The notes: generated by a model not told the origin, from the sequence alone. A DNA stretch of 64,000 bases from Caenorhabditis elegans (GCF_000002985.6 NC_003280.10:11466501-11530500); one strand, 5' to 3'. Counted from the stretch's first letter, positions 1-12,661 are shown. Numbers and translations are program-made.

Positions 1-1105
1 TCAGAATCACATCAACGTCGGAGATGTTTCCTATTTCGATTTTCTTCAGTCCAACTACATTCGTCTTCGATCCATTTATCTTTACCTGCAAAATATTGAA
101 AATACAGATAATAAGATGAGATTATCTAACCTCCAACTTCTGCTTCCCATCCAACAAATCATAGACTTCTTCGTTATAAACTTCAATGAAGGATGCTTGG
201 AATTTGTAGTTCCAACCAATCATCGCAAGATCTCTCTTTGATTGCTCCAGCATAAATCGAATAGCACGTGGAATGACTCCTTCCGAATCAGCACTATCTT
301 CTCCTCGCATCGTGAAAGTCTTTCCACTTCCAGTTGGTCCGTAGGCGATGAGACACACATTTTTTCCATGAAGCGCACACATGATCAACTCCTTGATCTC
401 ACCGAAAACTCCGGATTGGGCGGTCGGAGGAAAGAAGACGTGCTCGAAACTGTAGGTGTTGGATTGGCCGGTGGTCTGAAAATATGTGCTTTAAACTTGA
501 AGTATTAAAATCAAAAATTCGTACCTGCTGGAGTTGAACCTCATTTTGTGAGATGATGCTAAAGTTGGAAGATCCATCTCTCTCAAAATCTCTAACACGG
601 ATTGCCACGCGAATTTGGCCACGAAGATCAACAACTTCATCGTTGAGTTCACGAATGATGGCGTCCTTTTCAGCCATTTGGGTTTTAAAACAGTTGATAA
701 GCTTCAGCTTTTCACGTTTCAAAGTTCGATTCTCCTGAATCAGCCTGTCATTTTCCATGTCTTTCTCCTTATTGTCATCTTCCAACTGCCGAAGTTTCAA
801 CTTAAGATCCGCCAATTCATTTCTCAAAGTCTTCACTTTTTGATCTTCAACTCTGGATACATCAGCGCAAGATGCTGACGGGAAAAGTGCCGATTCACGT
901 CGTAGCACCTTATTCTGATTCTTTGCTTTATGCAATTGATTCTCGAGTTTTGGAATTGTGGCGGTTTTTCTCTCCAATTGCGCGATTTGATGTTTTAAAT
1001 CATTAGTATGATTGTTATAAAAGTCTGAAATTATTATATATATATATAAACTAAAAATATTAAAAAATATAACAACTCACCATTTTTTATACGAACACCG
1101 TCCAT
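1..1105 (-). CDS. klp-17: Kinesin-14 type motor, 3' end beyond the window
   Basis: Exons read on the minus strand: 1105-1081, 1024-525, 475-131 and 85-1 (continuing off the left edge). The start ATG at 1105 opens MDGVRIKN. About 150 residues of heptad-rich coiled coil follow, and then the motor begins, so this is the N-terminal stalk, C-terminal motor order of minus-end-directed kinesin-14. The motor shows the P-loop AYGPTGSGKT, and after it SFIEVYNEEVYDLLDG. Kinesin-14 motors slide and focus spindle microtubules. The symbol klp-17 is recalled from the neighbourhood (CISD, mitoferrin, RhoGAP); the kinesin-14 call itself rests on sequence. The switch II and neck regions are not in view. The gene appears to lie inside an intron of the plus-strand RhoGAP gene. 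Confidence 0.9.
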
Positions 1106-1308
1106 TTGATTCGAACACCGACCAGTGAAAGATTCGGAAATAAATTCTAAATTCTAAACTCTAAGAAAATTCTTTTTTTTTTATTTAGAATTTTTTTTTT
1201 CCAATAAATTTCCCACGTTTTCCCAGAAATGTCATTCAAACGTGATTTTTATAAACTAAATTAATTAAATAAATAAATTAATTAATATTAAGATAAACAA
1301 ATTTTCAG

Positions 1309-2006
1309 CATCCTGTCTCACTGTGGTGGAAACATCCCTCCAATCGTTGACCAGCTCATCGAGTATCTGGAAGCTCACGCGTTGACAATGGAAGGAGTTT
1401 TCAGGAAAAGTGCTAATATTGGAAGTATAAAGAGGCTACAGGATAGAATTAATAAAGGTATTTAATAGGCTAGGAAATTGAATTTTGATTTTGATTTTAA
1501 TTTTAAATATTTGTTTCAGGCGAAAAAATTGATTTCGAAAATGATCCAGAGTACAAGGACAACGAATACGTGGCTTCCCTGCATGCTTCTGTACTTTTGA
1601 AGACGTTCTTCAGGAGCCTCGGAGAGCCCCTAACGACCAATAGGCTTTATCCGAAACTTGCGGCTCTTTCAGGTGAGAAAATATTTAAAGTCAATTGAAA
1701 ACAGTGTTTATTTAATATCTGAATCTTTCAGAAGTATCGAAAACCGAGAAAAGCGCCGCCGTGAAAGAATTTGTGAAGCTTCTGCCTCGTGAAAACTACA
1801 TTCTTCTGAAAACAGTCATCAAATTCCTAACTCGAGTCGCCGAAAACAGCAAAGTGAATCTGATGACTGCAAACAATTTGAGTGTCGTTTTCGGTCCAAA
1901 TTTGACGTGGCCAACGGATCAAGAAGTGCCGATTTCTCAATTGAATAACCTCAATAACTTCTGCTATAAATTAATTGTGGATTATGATTCAGTATTTGAT
2001 CATTGA
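1309..2006 (+). CDS. rga-1: RhoGAP domain, 3' exons of a p50RhoGAP-like gene
   Basis: Three exons: 1309-1457, 1520-1672 and 1732-2006 (stop TGA at 2004). They encode a complete RhoGAP fold: IPPIVDQLIEYLEAHAL, then GVFRKSA with the arginine finger, then KTFFRSLGEPL, NYILLKTV, and NLSVVFGPNLTWP with the conserved Asn. RhoGAPs speed GTP hydrolysis on Rho-family GTPases. The nearest relative by eye is human ARHGAP1, which has a Sec14 domain before the GAP domain. The first visible exon starts after a clean TTTTCAG with two codon bases supplied from upstream, so at least one earlier exon exists. None fits between 1106 and 1308, which implies the 5' part lies left of klp-17. A poly(A) signal AATAAA sits near 2092. 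The symbol is from memory. Confidence 0.85.
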
Positions 2007-2237
2007 TCATTAGGGTGTTCAGCTTTTGCATTTTCCCCCGTTTTTCTGTACTTTTTTGCCTTACTGTAATTTATTTATTGCATCCATATTAAATAAAATT
2101 CAAAACACTTGTCATTTATACTAAAAATTAATTCACTGTATCCGTACTAAATCATATAAAACCGATGGTTTTCGACGATCACAAGAACATTTAGAAGTCA
2201 ATAGATAATGAAGATCAATGATTTGTCGAGACGACGT

Positions 2238-3092
2238 TTACTTCTTTTCGGATTTGACGATGAGTGGGCCAACATTGTCGCCAGTCTCCTTGTTGTGCTT
2301 TCCATGTGATCCGTCACAGTATGGCCACTTCTCGCTCTTCCAGCATCTGCAGAATGCCTTCTTCTCTCCAATATCCTCAATATCGACGGTGTCGACGATC
2401 TTATTCGAGTCGAGCTGGATCTTGTAGTTGCAGCGAGCCGAACGCTGTCCGAACTTGTAACCAACCTGAAATTAATTAGTGAAATTGAAGAGGCTACATC
2501 AGGGGAAGGCTTGAACTTACAAGGTATCCAATAAGAGCTCCTCCCGCGAGAACGGCGGCAGTCGTGGCGACACAGCGACCAGAGACTTGAGTTGGGCAAG
2601 GCATGGTACCTGGAAAATTTAATTTAACAAAAAAAATTTAAGGAATAAGATTCAAGCGAAAAAAAATATATACGATTTATCATAAGGTAGATGCAAAATT
2701 TGGCGATTTTCGCATAAAAGTACAGTATCGGGTCTCGAAACGACCGCTTTGCTTTATTGGGAAAGAGTATGCGTCTTTAAGGAGTACTGTATCAATTTTC
2801 ATAACTTTTTCAGAAGTGCTATCTTTTAAAATTTATGAGAGAATTCGCGAGTTGACAACTACAGTACTCTTTAAAGGCGCACACTCTTTCTATTGGAAAA
2901 CCAGTCGCTTTGAGACCAGATACGTAACCTTTGACCAAAAAATCGGAAAATTGTGAATCTGTGTAATAAGAGGCAGTTCAATCAACAAATTATGCCAAAA
3001 TTACCAAGCTCTGCAACAGAACAATGCTGTGGCGTTGTCCAACAACAGTGATCTTGAATGAGAGATAAAGCACAAAATCCAGCGATGGTCAT
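2238..3092 (-). CDS. cisd-1: CDGSH iron-sulfur domain protein (mitoNEET/NAF-1 family)
   Basis: Exons 3092-3005, 2609-2521 and 2465-2238 give 134 aa; starting at the internal ATG at 2604 gives 103 aa. The core is unmistakable: AFCRCW, then WPYCDGSHGKHN, then TGDNVGPLIV, with the three Cys and one His that bind a 2Fe-2S cluster. A short hydrophobic stretch (AAVLAGGALIGYLVG) before the soluble domain is the usual outer-mitochondrial or ER membrane anchor. Family roles are Fe-S and iron handling and redox sensing at the mitochondrial surface. The upstream exon at 3005-3092 has its own ATG and joins in phase through a GTAATTTT donor, so two N termini are likely. The first intron carries a foldback repeat (2721-2928). 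Confidence 0.93.
2721..2928. repeat. Foldback repeat, GTCTCG/CTTTAAAG-TACTGTA family, copy 1
   Basis: Outer arms are GGTCTCGAAACGACCG on the left and CGCTTTGAGACCAGATACG on the right; inner arms are CTTTAAGGAGTACTGTA and TACAGTACTCTTTAAAGGCG. The arms are imperfect reverse complements around an A/T-rich centre. It lies in the first cisd-1 intron. The same family recurs about a dozen times in the window. Confidence 0.85.
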
Positions 3093-3859
3093 TTTTCGAA
3101 GAAAATTGTAAAATATGTAGAAATAAATTTAAAAACCTTTTTTCGTAATCTATCGATTGATCTTTTTGATTAAAAAATTTGGACGTGAGAAGAAGAAAAA
3201 TAACTTTTTTTCAAAGGTCAAATCGAAAAGAAAATCGATTTTTGTGAATTTGATATATTTTACAATTAGAATTTTTCGCTCATTTTCCGCCAAAAATCGA
3301 AAAATCTTCAGCCTCGTGGACATTATAAGATCACTAACAATTGTGAAAGAGAAAGAAAGTGACGTTGAAGTCGAGGCGGTCGCCTGAACATCAGCGCCAA
3401 TCGCAGTAAAAACGAGAAAATGAGAGATAAGAGAGAAATAGACACAAGATACAAATTTCCGTGTGAAACTACGGAGCACAAAGAACATATAAATTCAGTG
3501 GAAACACTAATTTTTTATGTATTTATTTGAATTTTTGTCTCGAATAATAAAGGGATGAGAGAGGGAGGGATGGGATACAATTATTATGAACACTTTTCCA
3601 CTAGAAATGCTCGCATAGGTTGATAGTCAAAGAAATCATTTGGATTCGATAAAACTTTCAGAACACAACAAAAAGAATCTAGAAGGCATCTGCACGGGTT
3701 TGACACGTGTTTTGTAAAAAAAAGAAACATAGAAAACTGAGAGTAATATGAAAAAAAAACAACAAAAAGAAATGAGAACTATTGAACCTAACCTATATGA
3801 GGAGAAACCTTGGAAAAGAGGAAAAATTGGGGGAAAAATTGGAGAAAAGATCAAAATTA
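3093..3859. other. Intergenic A/T-rich stretch, no gene seen
   Basis: Lies between the first cisd-1 exon and the mfn-1 stop. Short open frames on both strands (for example 3150-3488) are lysine- and phenylalanine-rich products of A/T bias, with no splice or domain support. It probably holds the cisd-1 promoter and the 3' UTR of mfn-1. Confidence 0.6.
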
Positions 3860-5511
3860 TCAACTCGAATGACCTCCTTCGAAAGACAACATGAATTTGA
3901 AAAGCTCGTAAACGGACCAGGAGAGAGCAGTTGCAGGAACCTGGAATAAAAATTATTAAACTGAGGTTTTTCTATTGCCCGGATACTGTACCAGGTCTCG
4001 AAGCGGCCGATTTTCTTAAATTTAACAGAGTGTGCGCCTTTAAGGATTACTAAAGTTGTTCTTCGATTTTTTGTTATTGTGATTTTCTGATATTTCGAAA
4101 TTTTTCTTGATTATTGGAATAATATCATAAAAATTTGGCAACTAAATTTTTGTGTTTTTTTTTTCTGAACATTTTTTTTTCCAGAAAATCTAAATTTTAT
4201 GTTTTCCGATTTTTACAAAAAAATAAAAAATCGGAAATTCTAGATTTTCTCTGGAAAAATCTAAATTTTTTTCGCTGTAACCGTTAGTTGGGAATTACAG
4301 TAATTCTTAAAGGTGCAGACCCTTTGCATTCAAAACAATCGATCGCTTCGAGACCGGTTACCGTATTTTTTGGCACGAAAATCAAAAATCTTAGACATTA
4401 CCTGGAATATGACCCTAGCTTGTAATCCACACGAGAATCCGGATAGTCCACGTTGAGAATAAATTGTCCGTACGGCGTCAGAAATTCCACGATAACGATA
4501 CCTAGCCTGTAATTCATTCTTTTCAATTATAGCAAAAAAATGCGAAGAATTCAAAAAAACTCACCTGCAAGAAAATTCGCCTATTTGCTGGATCAGCTTC
4601 TGCAGCTTGTTGCGTATTCAAAACGGTTTTCACACAATCCATTGGAGTCGTTAAAGCAGCTGCCAATCCGCCGGCAAGTCCTCCCGCAATTAAATGTGAT
4701 TTCGGATCGTATTTATGCTCCGGATTCAGGACGTGCTGCCAGAATTCGTAACTCATAAAGTGAATTGCTTGGAATGGAACATTCATTGCCAGCTGTGTCG
4801 TGTATGATCTATAGAAAGCCGCCACACCTTCCCGATTATAAACACATCGAGCACATTCCAACGATGATCCGTATGGAGAGAAAGCCATTTGCATTCTTTG
4901 CTTCACTACTTCTGCTGGATTCATGATAGCGTCATGGATAAGTGTTGCAACAACTCCAGAAGCTCCATATGCTAACGTATTGCTGTGTCCCGCGGAGTTT
5001 CCCGTCAAATATCCCTTCATTTTCTCGTAAACTGTGAAGTATAGAGCGTGAGCTGGCATTGAGCCTGCAGCAACTGCATTAACTCCACGTAGCGGTCGAA
5101 GCCATCCTTCTCGTTTAACAATGCTCATCAGTGAATGTACAGGAGTTGGACATTTCGTTTCAGGGCACGGACAAAGTGATTGCATTCTCGTTTTGACCGA
5201 ATCGAATGGAAACATGACACAATGCTCAACGGCTCCGGCCAGGGCTCCAGCTGTCAAGTGCACCTGAATCTTAGATTGTGATAGAATGGGAAACACTAAT
5301 TGAAAATTAATTTAATAAAAAAATTTTAATTAATAAAAATGCGCCGAATTCGTAATGGAACTTCTCAAAAAAAAACACGTATTTTTTGAAGAAAACGGTT
5401 AATTTTTGCCGAAATCTTCAATTTTGTCAATCTCTTTTAATTAATTAAAATTCTTACCGGGACGCTGTGTGTTGGAAGTGATTCGTACTCATCTTCGCCA
5501 CCGCCACCCAT
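3860..5511 (-). CDS. mfn-1: Mitoferrin, mitochondrial iron carrier (SLC25A28/37 type)
   Basis: Exons 5511-5458, 5263-4565, 4506-4402 and 3940-3860 give 312 aa, normal for a mitochondrial carrier. All three carrier repeats show the signature PxDxxK or close variants: [10 protein letters not shown] (repeat 1), [11 protein letters not shown] (repeat 2) and [10 protein letters not shown] (repeat 3). The end [13 protein letters not shown] matches the C terminus of mitoferrins. The protein spans the inner membrane six times and imports Fe2+ for haem and Fe-S cluster synthesis. It starts about 250 bp downstream of the METTL1-type gene on the same strand, with a TTTTCAG acceptor 22 bases before the ATG, so operon transcription with SL2 trans-splicing is plausible. 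The third intron (4401-3941) carries a foldback repeat. Confidence 0.93.
3983..4366. repeat. Foldback repeat, same family, copy 2
   Basis: Left arm ACTGTACCAGGTCTCGAAGC then GCGCCTTTAAGGATTACT; right arm TACAGTAATTCTTAAAGGTG then CGCTTCGAGACCGGTTACCG. It sits inside the last mfn-1 intron. The centre includes a second A/T palindrome (AGAAAATCTAAATTTT against AAATTCTAGATTTTCT). Confidence 0.85.
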
Positions 5512-5533
5512 TTTGCCCAGTACTGAGTATCTG

Positions 5534-5544
5534 CTGAAAATGCG
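5534..5544 (-). promoter_or_regulatory. Candidate trans-splice acceptor for mfn-1
   Basis: CGCATTTTCAG on the minus strand lies 22 bases upstream of the mfn-1 ATG with no partner donor in sight. The position, about 225 bases after the stop of the gene upstream, is typical of an SL2 site in a worm operon. The SL2 assignment is inference. Confidence 0.5.
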
Positions 5545-5758
5545 ATTTAAAAATTTAATAATTGATTAAATTTAATAGATATATAAGTAGAGTTTGAAAA
5601 CTCGATGGAAATAAGTTCAAAAAATCAGACTATTAGAAGAATTGGATTTCATTTAACAGACAAAAACACAAAATCAACAAAATAGTTAAATAACAACCTC
5701 GGAGGAGGAGGGAGAGTCTCGTGAAAAATTGATGAATGTTGGAAGTAGGCAGAGGGGA

Positions 5759-7062
<1,304 letters not shown>

Positions 7063-7069
7063 GTTTTTG

Positions 7070-7079
7070 CTGAAAATCA
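7070..7079 (-). promoter_or_regulatory. Candidate spliced-leader acceptor of the METTL1-type gene
   Basis: GTGATTTTCAG on the minus strand lies seven bases upstream of the start ATG with no upstream exon found, the usual arrangement for SL1 trans-splicing. Confidence 0.5.
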
Positions 7080-7595
7080 CGAGTAAATTATGTAAATATT
7101 TACGTAAATTATACATTGAGGTAGTTGAAAAATGCGCAATTTAATTTTAAAAAGTTAAATTTTAATAATTTAAAAGTTATATTTACTGAAAGTTAACTTT
7201 AAAGTTATAAAAGGAAAAAAATTAAAATAAAAAAATGAGAAGATCGTGAAGTGCGCCAAGCGTAACTCGATTTGCGCCAGCAATCAATTTTCGTGCGCAA
7301 CTTTCGTGTTGGGGAGTTCTCGGCGTCTCCTAGGTTTCGCATTGTCTCTCGCCTTCTTCACAACAATTCCCGTTGCTTCACTTACAACAAAAAAGACCGG
7401 ACAACCACTGCAGTTGTTCTGAATATACTTCTCACAGCCACGCATTCGTTCTTTTTCTCTTATTCTGTCACATAACTTTCCCCTCAACACCTATTTACTC
7501 TATTTACAGCCGGATTTCTTTTCTGATCCCCTCAAAAAGTAATTTCCAATTTTCAGAATTCAAATGCATTGATTTATCGGTAAAAGCTACTTAAA

Positions 7596-9242
7596 ATGAG
7601 GACCTCACACTGCATAATACGTAGTTTTTCTCCGAAACGACTTATCATTTTCGTTGCCGCCTCCACACTAATCTATGTAATGCTACTCAGAAATTCTACA
7701 TTAAATGATGAAAGAAGGTTTGTTTTTGATATATTTTTATAAATGTGAGATACTAAATATTAAATAGTCTCCAGGATAGCAGCGACTGAAGAGCAAGTTC
7801 GATCTGTCAATGTCAATGTACAGCAATCAAAAAACAGCGGAGTCGCTGAAAGAACACACGATATAAAGGATCCTGTTGAATTGGAAATTGCTCGACAGAC
7901 GCTAACATTTTTAAATATGGAAGAAGCCGTCACAAAACCAAAGCCACCGGTTAAAATGTAAGTTTTTTCAGTGATTATTGTGAATCTAAACTAAACGTTT
8001 TTTTTATTTTTTCAGCGCCGAAGAGGACGGATCTTGTCCAATAGTTGAGAAAATACCAGATCTTCAAGGCGCTCTTCCACAAGCCACACTTTTGATTCAA
8101 AATCTTCAAGAAGGAGAAGTACACGCAATTCATCCAGAACTTGGCCCAGGTGGCTCATGGAAACCGGATGATTGTCAGGCTCGCGATAAAATCGCAGTGA
8201 TAATTCCATATCGAGAAAGGCAAACTCACTTGACTCGATTGATCGACTTTTTGATTCCAATACTTCAACGACAGCGGCTAGATTTTCGATTCATTGTTAC
8301 TGAACAAGTAAGAATTTTTTTAAAGCAATGCTTAAATAAAAATATTAAATTTTCAGTATGGAAACGACTTGTTCAACAAAGGCCGAATTATGAATGCTGC
8401 ATTTATCTTCGCAGAAAGCCTTGGAGTCGATTGTGTAGTCTTCCACGACGTCGACATGTTCCCACAAGACGATCGGAACCCGTATTCGTGCCCACCTGGT
8501 CCACGTCATCTTGGAGCTTTTGTCAGTAATCTGGGATATCAATTGTGGTACAAGGAGATTGTCGGAGGCGTTTTAGCAGTATCAATGGCAGATTATCGTG
8601 CAGTTAATGGATATTCAAATCAATTCTGGGCGTGGGGAGGTGAAGACGATGATATGGGACAGAGAATACTTTCATTAAATTACACAATTGAACGACCAAA
8701 TCCTGAAACAGGGAGATATTCTATGTTGAAGCATGTGAAGAGGAAACGGACTGCGCCGAAGTTGATGTAGGTTTTTATCAGGCATTTTCTAGTGTCAAAA
8801 TATAAAAAATCACTTGATTTAAATTTATCTTAAAACTATTAATTTCAGCTAAAACATTGGAGAAAGTACTAAAAAATTGTTTTGTAATTTTTGAGGTTTT
8901 TATCCATTGTTTCAGCTGGAATAAATGTTATTTTCTGATAAATCAAGTGATTTCTATATTTTGACACTAATTTAGGTCATTTCATAGAATTTTTTAAATA
9001 AAGTAGGTATGAATCCGAAAAAATTTCAAACTTTCAGCTACAAGCTTCTCGGGAACAGTGCAAATCGTGTTGCGTACGATGGATTGAACGAAACCGATAA
9101 ATGGACGATTCGAAAGGCAAAAAATATATTTTCCCGCATTTAAATTAAAGTTATTTTCTTTCAGGTCACAACACGTCCGCTCTACTATCATCTTTATGTT
9201 GACGTGGGCCCAGTTCCTGAAGAATGGCAAGCCAAAGCATAA
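7596..9242 (+). CDS. Beta-1,4-galactosyltransferase family (GT7) type II Golgi enzyme
   Basis: Exons 7596-7717, 7775-7957, 8016-8307, 8357-8766, 9038-9116 and 9165-9242 give 387 aa. The N terminus is a short basic tail and a single hydrophobic anchor (LIIFVAASTLIYVMLL), then a stem, then the catalytic domain: VIIPYRERQTHL, FNKGRIMNAAF, the metal-binding FHDVDMFP and the WAWGGEDDD motif. GT7 enzymes move Gal or GalNAc from the UDP-sugar onto terminal GlcNAc of glycans in the Golgi. The worm members bre-4 and sqv-3 are relatives, but I cannot assign the acceptor. The fifth intron (9117-9164) begins with GC instead of GT. The long fourth intron contains a small inverted repeat. Confidence 0.92.
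8791..8969. repeat. Short-arm inverted repeat in a galactosyltransferase intron
   Basis: AGTGTCAAAATATA...AATCACTTGATTT on the left pairs with AAATCAAGTGATT...TATATTTTGACACT on the right, about 33 bp per arm. It has the size and form of a non-autonomous DNA transposon; a target duplication was not resolved. Confidence 0.7.
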
Positions 9243-9557
9243 AAATCGCACACACCCACGATCAATTTCCATACTCTTCCGAGACAAAAATACTTCCTTG
9301 CCGCCCTTCATGTCTGCCCCCTTTCCCTTGTCCAATATGGGTTTTATCACTCTTCTTACAATTTCCTGACTGCATAATCGTCTCCATTCGAATCTCTGTT
9401 TCCCTCACAAAATCCAAAATTCTTTATTTTGAGTCGACTAGTCAACGTGTCTTATTTCGGTAATTCGCTCCTTTTCTTGTGAAATAATTGCATTTGTATG
9501 ATAAATATACGAGAAATCTTGATAATTTTTTATTTATTCCTCATTTTCATAATTAGC

Positions 9558-10010
9558 TCAACTTTTCAAATTCACATTTTCCTGTTTACAGCATTTTTCT
9601 TGTTTTCGGAGCAACGAGCATTTCTTCTCCTCGCTTACAAACTCGTTTTTAGAGCAAAAGTTGCTCTCGATGGAAGCATAACAAGGACTCCAACGACATT
9701 TATCAGCGACCTGGAATATTGATTTAAAAAAAAAGAAATTCAAATATCCACCAAACCGTAGAATTCGACATTCGGCAGCACAACTCATGTTTCTTCAAAA
9801 ATCCACATTTCTCCCATTTTACCAGATAAAAATCAGTTGGACAAGAAGAAGTAGAGAACATTCCATGACAATTTGTATAGGTGCAAGCGGTTAGGTCGTA
9901 CTGGAATTATTTTTTAGGGTTTAGGAATTTCTCTGTGGAAATAAGCTCTAGCTTCTCACCAATGCTTCATCCGAGAATACTGTAGAAAAAATCAAGAAAA
10001 GGAGAAACAT
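9558..10010 (-). CDS. Secreted cysteine-rich protein with two related modules (115 aa)
   Basis: Three phase-0 exons: 10010-9960, 9900-9757 and 9710-9558. The 17-residue first exon is a signal peptide (MFLLFLIFSTVFSDEA). The other two exons each encode one module with the same cysteine plan: C-x4-C-x8-C-x11-C-x8-CC in the first (ACTYTNC ... SSCP ... EKCG ... ELCCR) and C-x4-C-x8-C-x11-C-x9-CC in the second (KCRWSPC ... NFCS ... KKCS ... EKCCK). One exon per module suggests exon duplication. No family is recognised. A small extracellular disulfide protein, perhaps defensive or a protease inhibitor, is possible, but the function is unknown. The last two exons can be seen in single frames; the signal-peptide exon is too short to be seen as an ORF. 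Confidence 0.75.
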
Positions 10011-10381
10011 CGAGATGAATAAACAATTGTGTGGGCAGAAATTCAAATTTATATATTTTTTCTTTACACTGATTCGATTAAGGATCCTTGTGACGTTGGA
10101 AAATTGCAGATTTTTTTCAGGAAAATGTTACAGTAATCAAGCCTCTAATTTAATTCGTGTCATGTAACATTTTTCAATATAGAACACCAAGCTCCGTATC
10201 CCCTCACAACGCATAGAGTCGCTACTCAGTCAAAATAGAAAGAAATAGAACAAGTTATGCAATAAGCATTTATACATAAAATGGTGTAGCAGAGAATCAT
10301 TCACAGTCAGTTTATTATCATCATCTCGTATCCAATTCCATATTCTTATTTCGAGTTATCTAAAAAAATTCCAATAATTAT
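10011..10381. other. Intergenic region upstream of the cysteine-rich gene
   Basis: 370 bp between the start of the cysteine-rich gene and the stop of the kinase gene, both minus strand. No coding signal was seen; it probably holds the promoter of the former and the 3' UTR of the latter. Confidence 0.5.
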
Positions 10382-12661
10382 TTAATCCGACAGCTTCTGA
10401 TTGACCAACCCAGAATGGCGATCCATTACAATATGTGGAGTAATCCATGGCAAAGCAAGGCAATCGGTTGATGTGGGACGGTTTCTTGTGTCAAATGCCA
10501 TCATTGATTCGAATGAAGAAATGCACGATGTTGAGAGGAACACCGAATGTGGGATCACATATTGGCGATTTCTGAAATATTAAAAATTGAAGTTTCTATT
10601 GAGTTATTTTTAAAATCATCGCTGTATATTGGTTCTAGTTTTTGTAATATGCAGTCAGTCACCTAGCAGCTCATTTTATATTGAAAAATAAGTTCCATAT
10701 TCATTCCATATTCTAAAATGCACAGAGAATGTCAGGATGCACCATGTTTCACTATGTAACTCCTACCATATCATTACATTAATCTCAAAGTCTCCTGAGA
10801 TTAGTTTGGTATACTAAGAATAATGATTTAGGAAGGCAGTAATGAAGAGCTTCATGTAGAAGCTAAAATCCCTACTCGCCTGCCTTCCGGCACAGCTTGC
10901 CCTAATAGTGTACTAGATCTACTTTGGTCTGAGTGATCACCTCCTAGGCGGCTGATGGCTGCCTTTTTGGCACACAAGTAGGCATTTTAAGCCTTAAATT
11001 CTACAGTAATAATATTAGTTTCAAGCACCGCCCACTTCTTGGCTGTATGAGCGTCATCAAGTACCTCTGCAACTCGACGATGACATTATTCGGCTTCTTC
11101 TCATCAAACGGCATTCTATTGGTGACCATCACGAATCCAACAACACCAAGCGACCAGACATCCGACAAAAATGGGTTGTAGACGATTCCACGGAGCAGCT
11201 CAGGTGCCGAGTAGGATTTCGATCCGCAGAATGTCGACGACAATGCGCTCTCATCCATTTTACGAACAAATCCGAAATCGGATAGTTTGACGCAATTATC
11301 GAATAGAATGATGTTCTCCAATTTGATGTCACGGTGTGCGATATTTATCTGAAAAAAAATTGGAAATTTATAGAATTACAGGGGAAGTTGGCTCACCGAG
11401 TGCATGAATTGGAGCCCACGTATCAGTTGGGACATAAATAGTCCGGCTTTTTGCTCGTGAATTCCTCCATGTTCTTGGACGTAGCGTAACTGAAAATGAA
11501 GCAAAAGATTAAAAGATCATGTCATTTATTTTTCTTACCAAGTCTCCTTGACTACCGTACTCCATCGTCAGGAAGATCATACTCTGTGCCTCGTACTGTG
11601 CATGAAGCCCCACAACGAACGGATTCTTCAGCTTCCGCCAGCAACTGAGCTCACGTGGCAAAAACTTCATCTTCACATCTGTCGTCAACTCCTGGGTATC
11701 GATCGCCTTGACTGCTACCTGAAATATTGTTGGATTCTTGGAGCTGAAATAGGCAATCTGTACTTACAACTCGATTGTTGTTCCTATCGAAAGCCTTGTA
11801 CACCTTACTGTACTTTCCACGCCCCAATTTGTTGCTCGTATCCAAGTCCATTCCTTTTCGTGCGAAGGCCTGACGGAAATCTTCGATTGCATAGCGTTTA
11901 GTGGCCTGGAAATTGAAATAATTACGAAGAGTAGACTAGAATGAATGTGAACTTTGGAAATGATGATGTGCCACTGATAATTTTAATCAGGAATACGTGG
12001 ACGTTCTAGCGGATATGAACGGAAAAATAATGTGCCTTTAAAGAGGTTACTATACCAACCCGCAAAGTGTCGGCTACAATATCATTGAGATTGGAGGGCG
12101 TTGTGCCACCTACTCAAAGTAAAAGTCAGTTTTCAGTCAGAATCATACAGGATGCTCCAGCTTCTGCCACCAAAGCTACAGTAACCCAAAAATGGTCATT
12201 TAGTTCTCGGGCAGTAATCCATAGACATATTTCAAAAAGCTGAATAGCTAATGTGTTATATAGAGGTGCACACATTTTCGTGGCGAGAGCCGGTCCACAT
12301 ATTTCCACACGGAAAACTGCAAATTTGTGCGACTGGCTAATGCACCATCCCGCTCCAAAAGTTTCCAATTCAGTTCCAGAGGTTTCCTTACATCAGATCT
12401 CTTGCGGTGATGGTTGTGATGCGACGAAGAGGCTGGATGATGATGTTGAGAACTTTTTGAAGGCATGTACGAAGTCCGGGTGTGTGTTGTTGGATGTTTT
12501 GAAGTCGAGTATGTCGAGTGCTTTGTGTACATCGAACCTGCTGAAACAAAAACTTTACTTTCCCTTAATCTGAAACAGTTTTCCAACTTACGCATTGGCG
12601 GTTGATTCTCTCGATCCTCTCGCGAAGACCATTGGGCTCGAGTCGGCTCTTCGCTCGTCAT
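10382..12661 (-). CDS. Testis-specific serine/threonine kinase-like protein kinase
   Basis: Seven exons: 12661-12592, 12540-12392, 11905-11768, 11718-11539, 11489-11397, 11348-11065 and 10571-10382, 367 aa and fully in phase. A basic, His/Ser-rich N-terminal tail (about 73 residues) precedes a complete kinase: LGRGKYSKV (about 100-108), AVKAID with the ATP lysine (about 122), the catalytic HRDIKLEN (215-222), DFG (234-236), SAPELLRG and, in the last exon, MMAFDTRNRP with the subdomain XI arginine. All catalytic residues are present, so it should be active. By eye it is closest to the TSSK/CAMK-like group, many of which act in male germ cells; that role is inference. The 493-bp last intron and the 486-bp second intron hold repeat fragments. 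Confidence 0.88.

Noticed and set aside
3150-3488. Overlapping open frames on both strands
   Set aside because: Lys/Phe-rich A/T products with no splice sites or domain.
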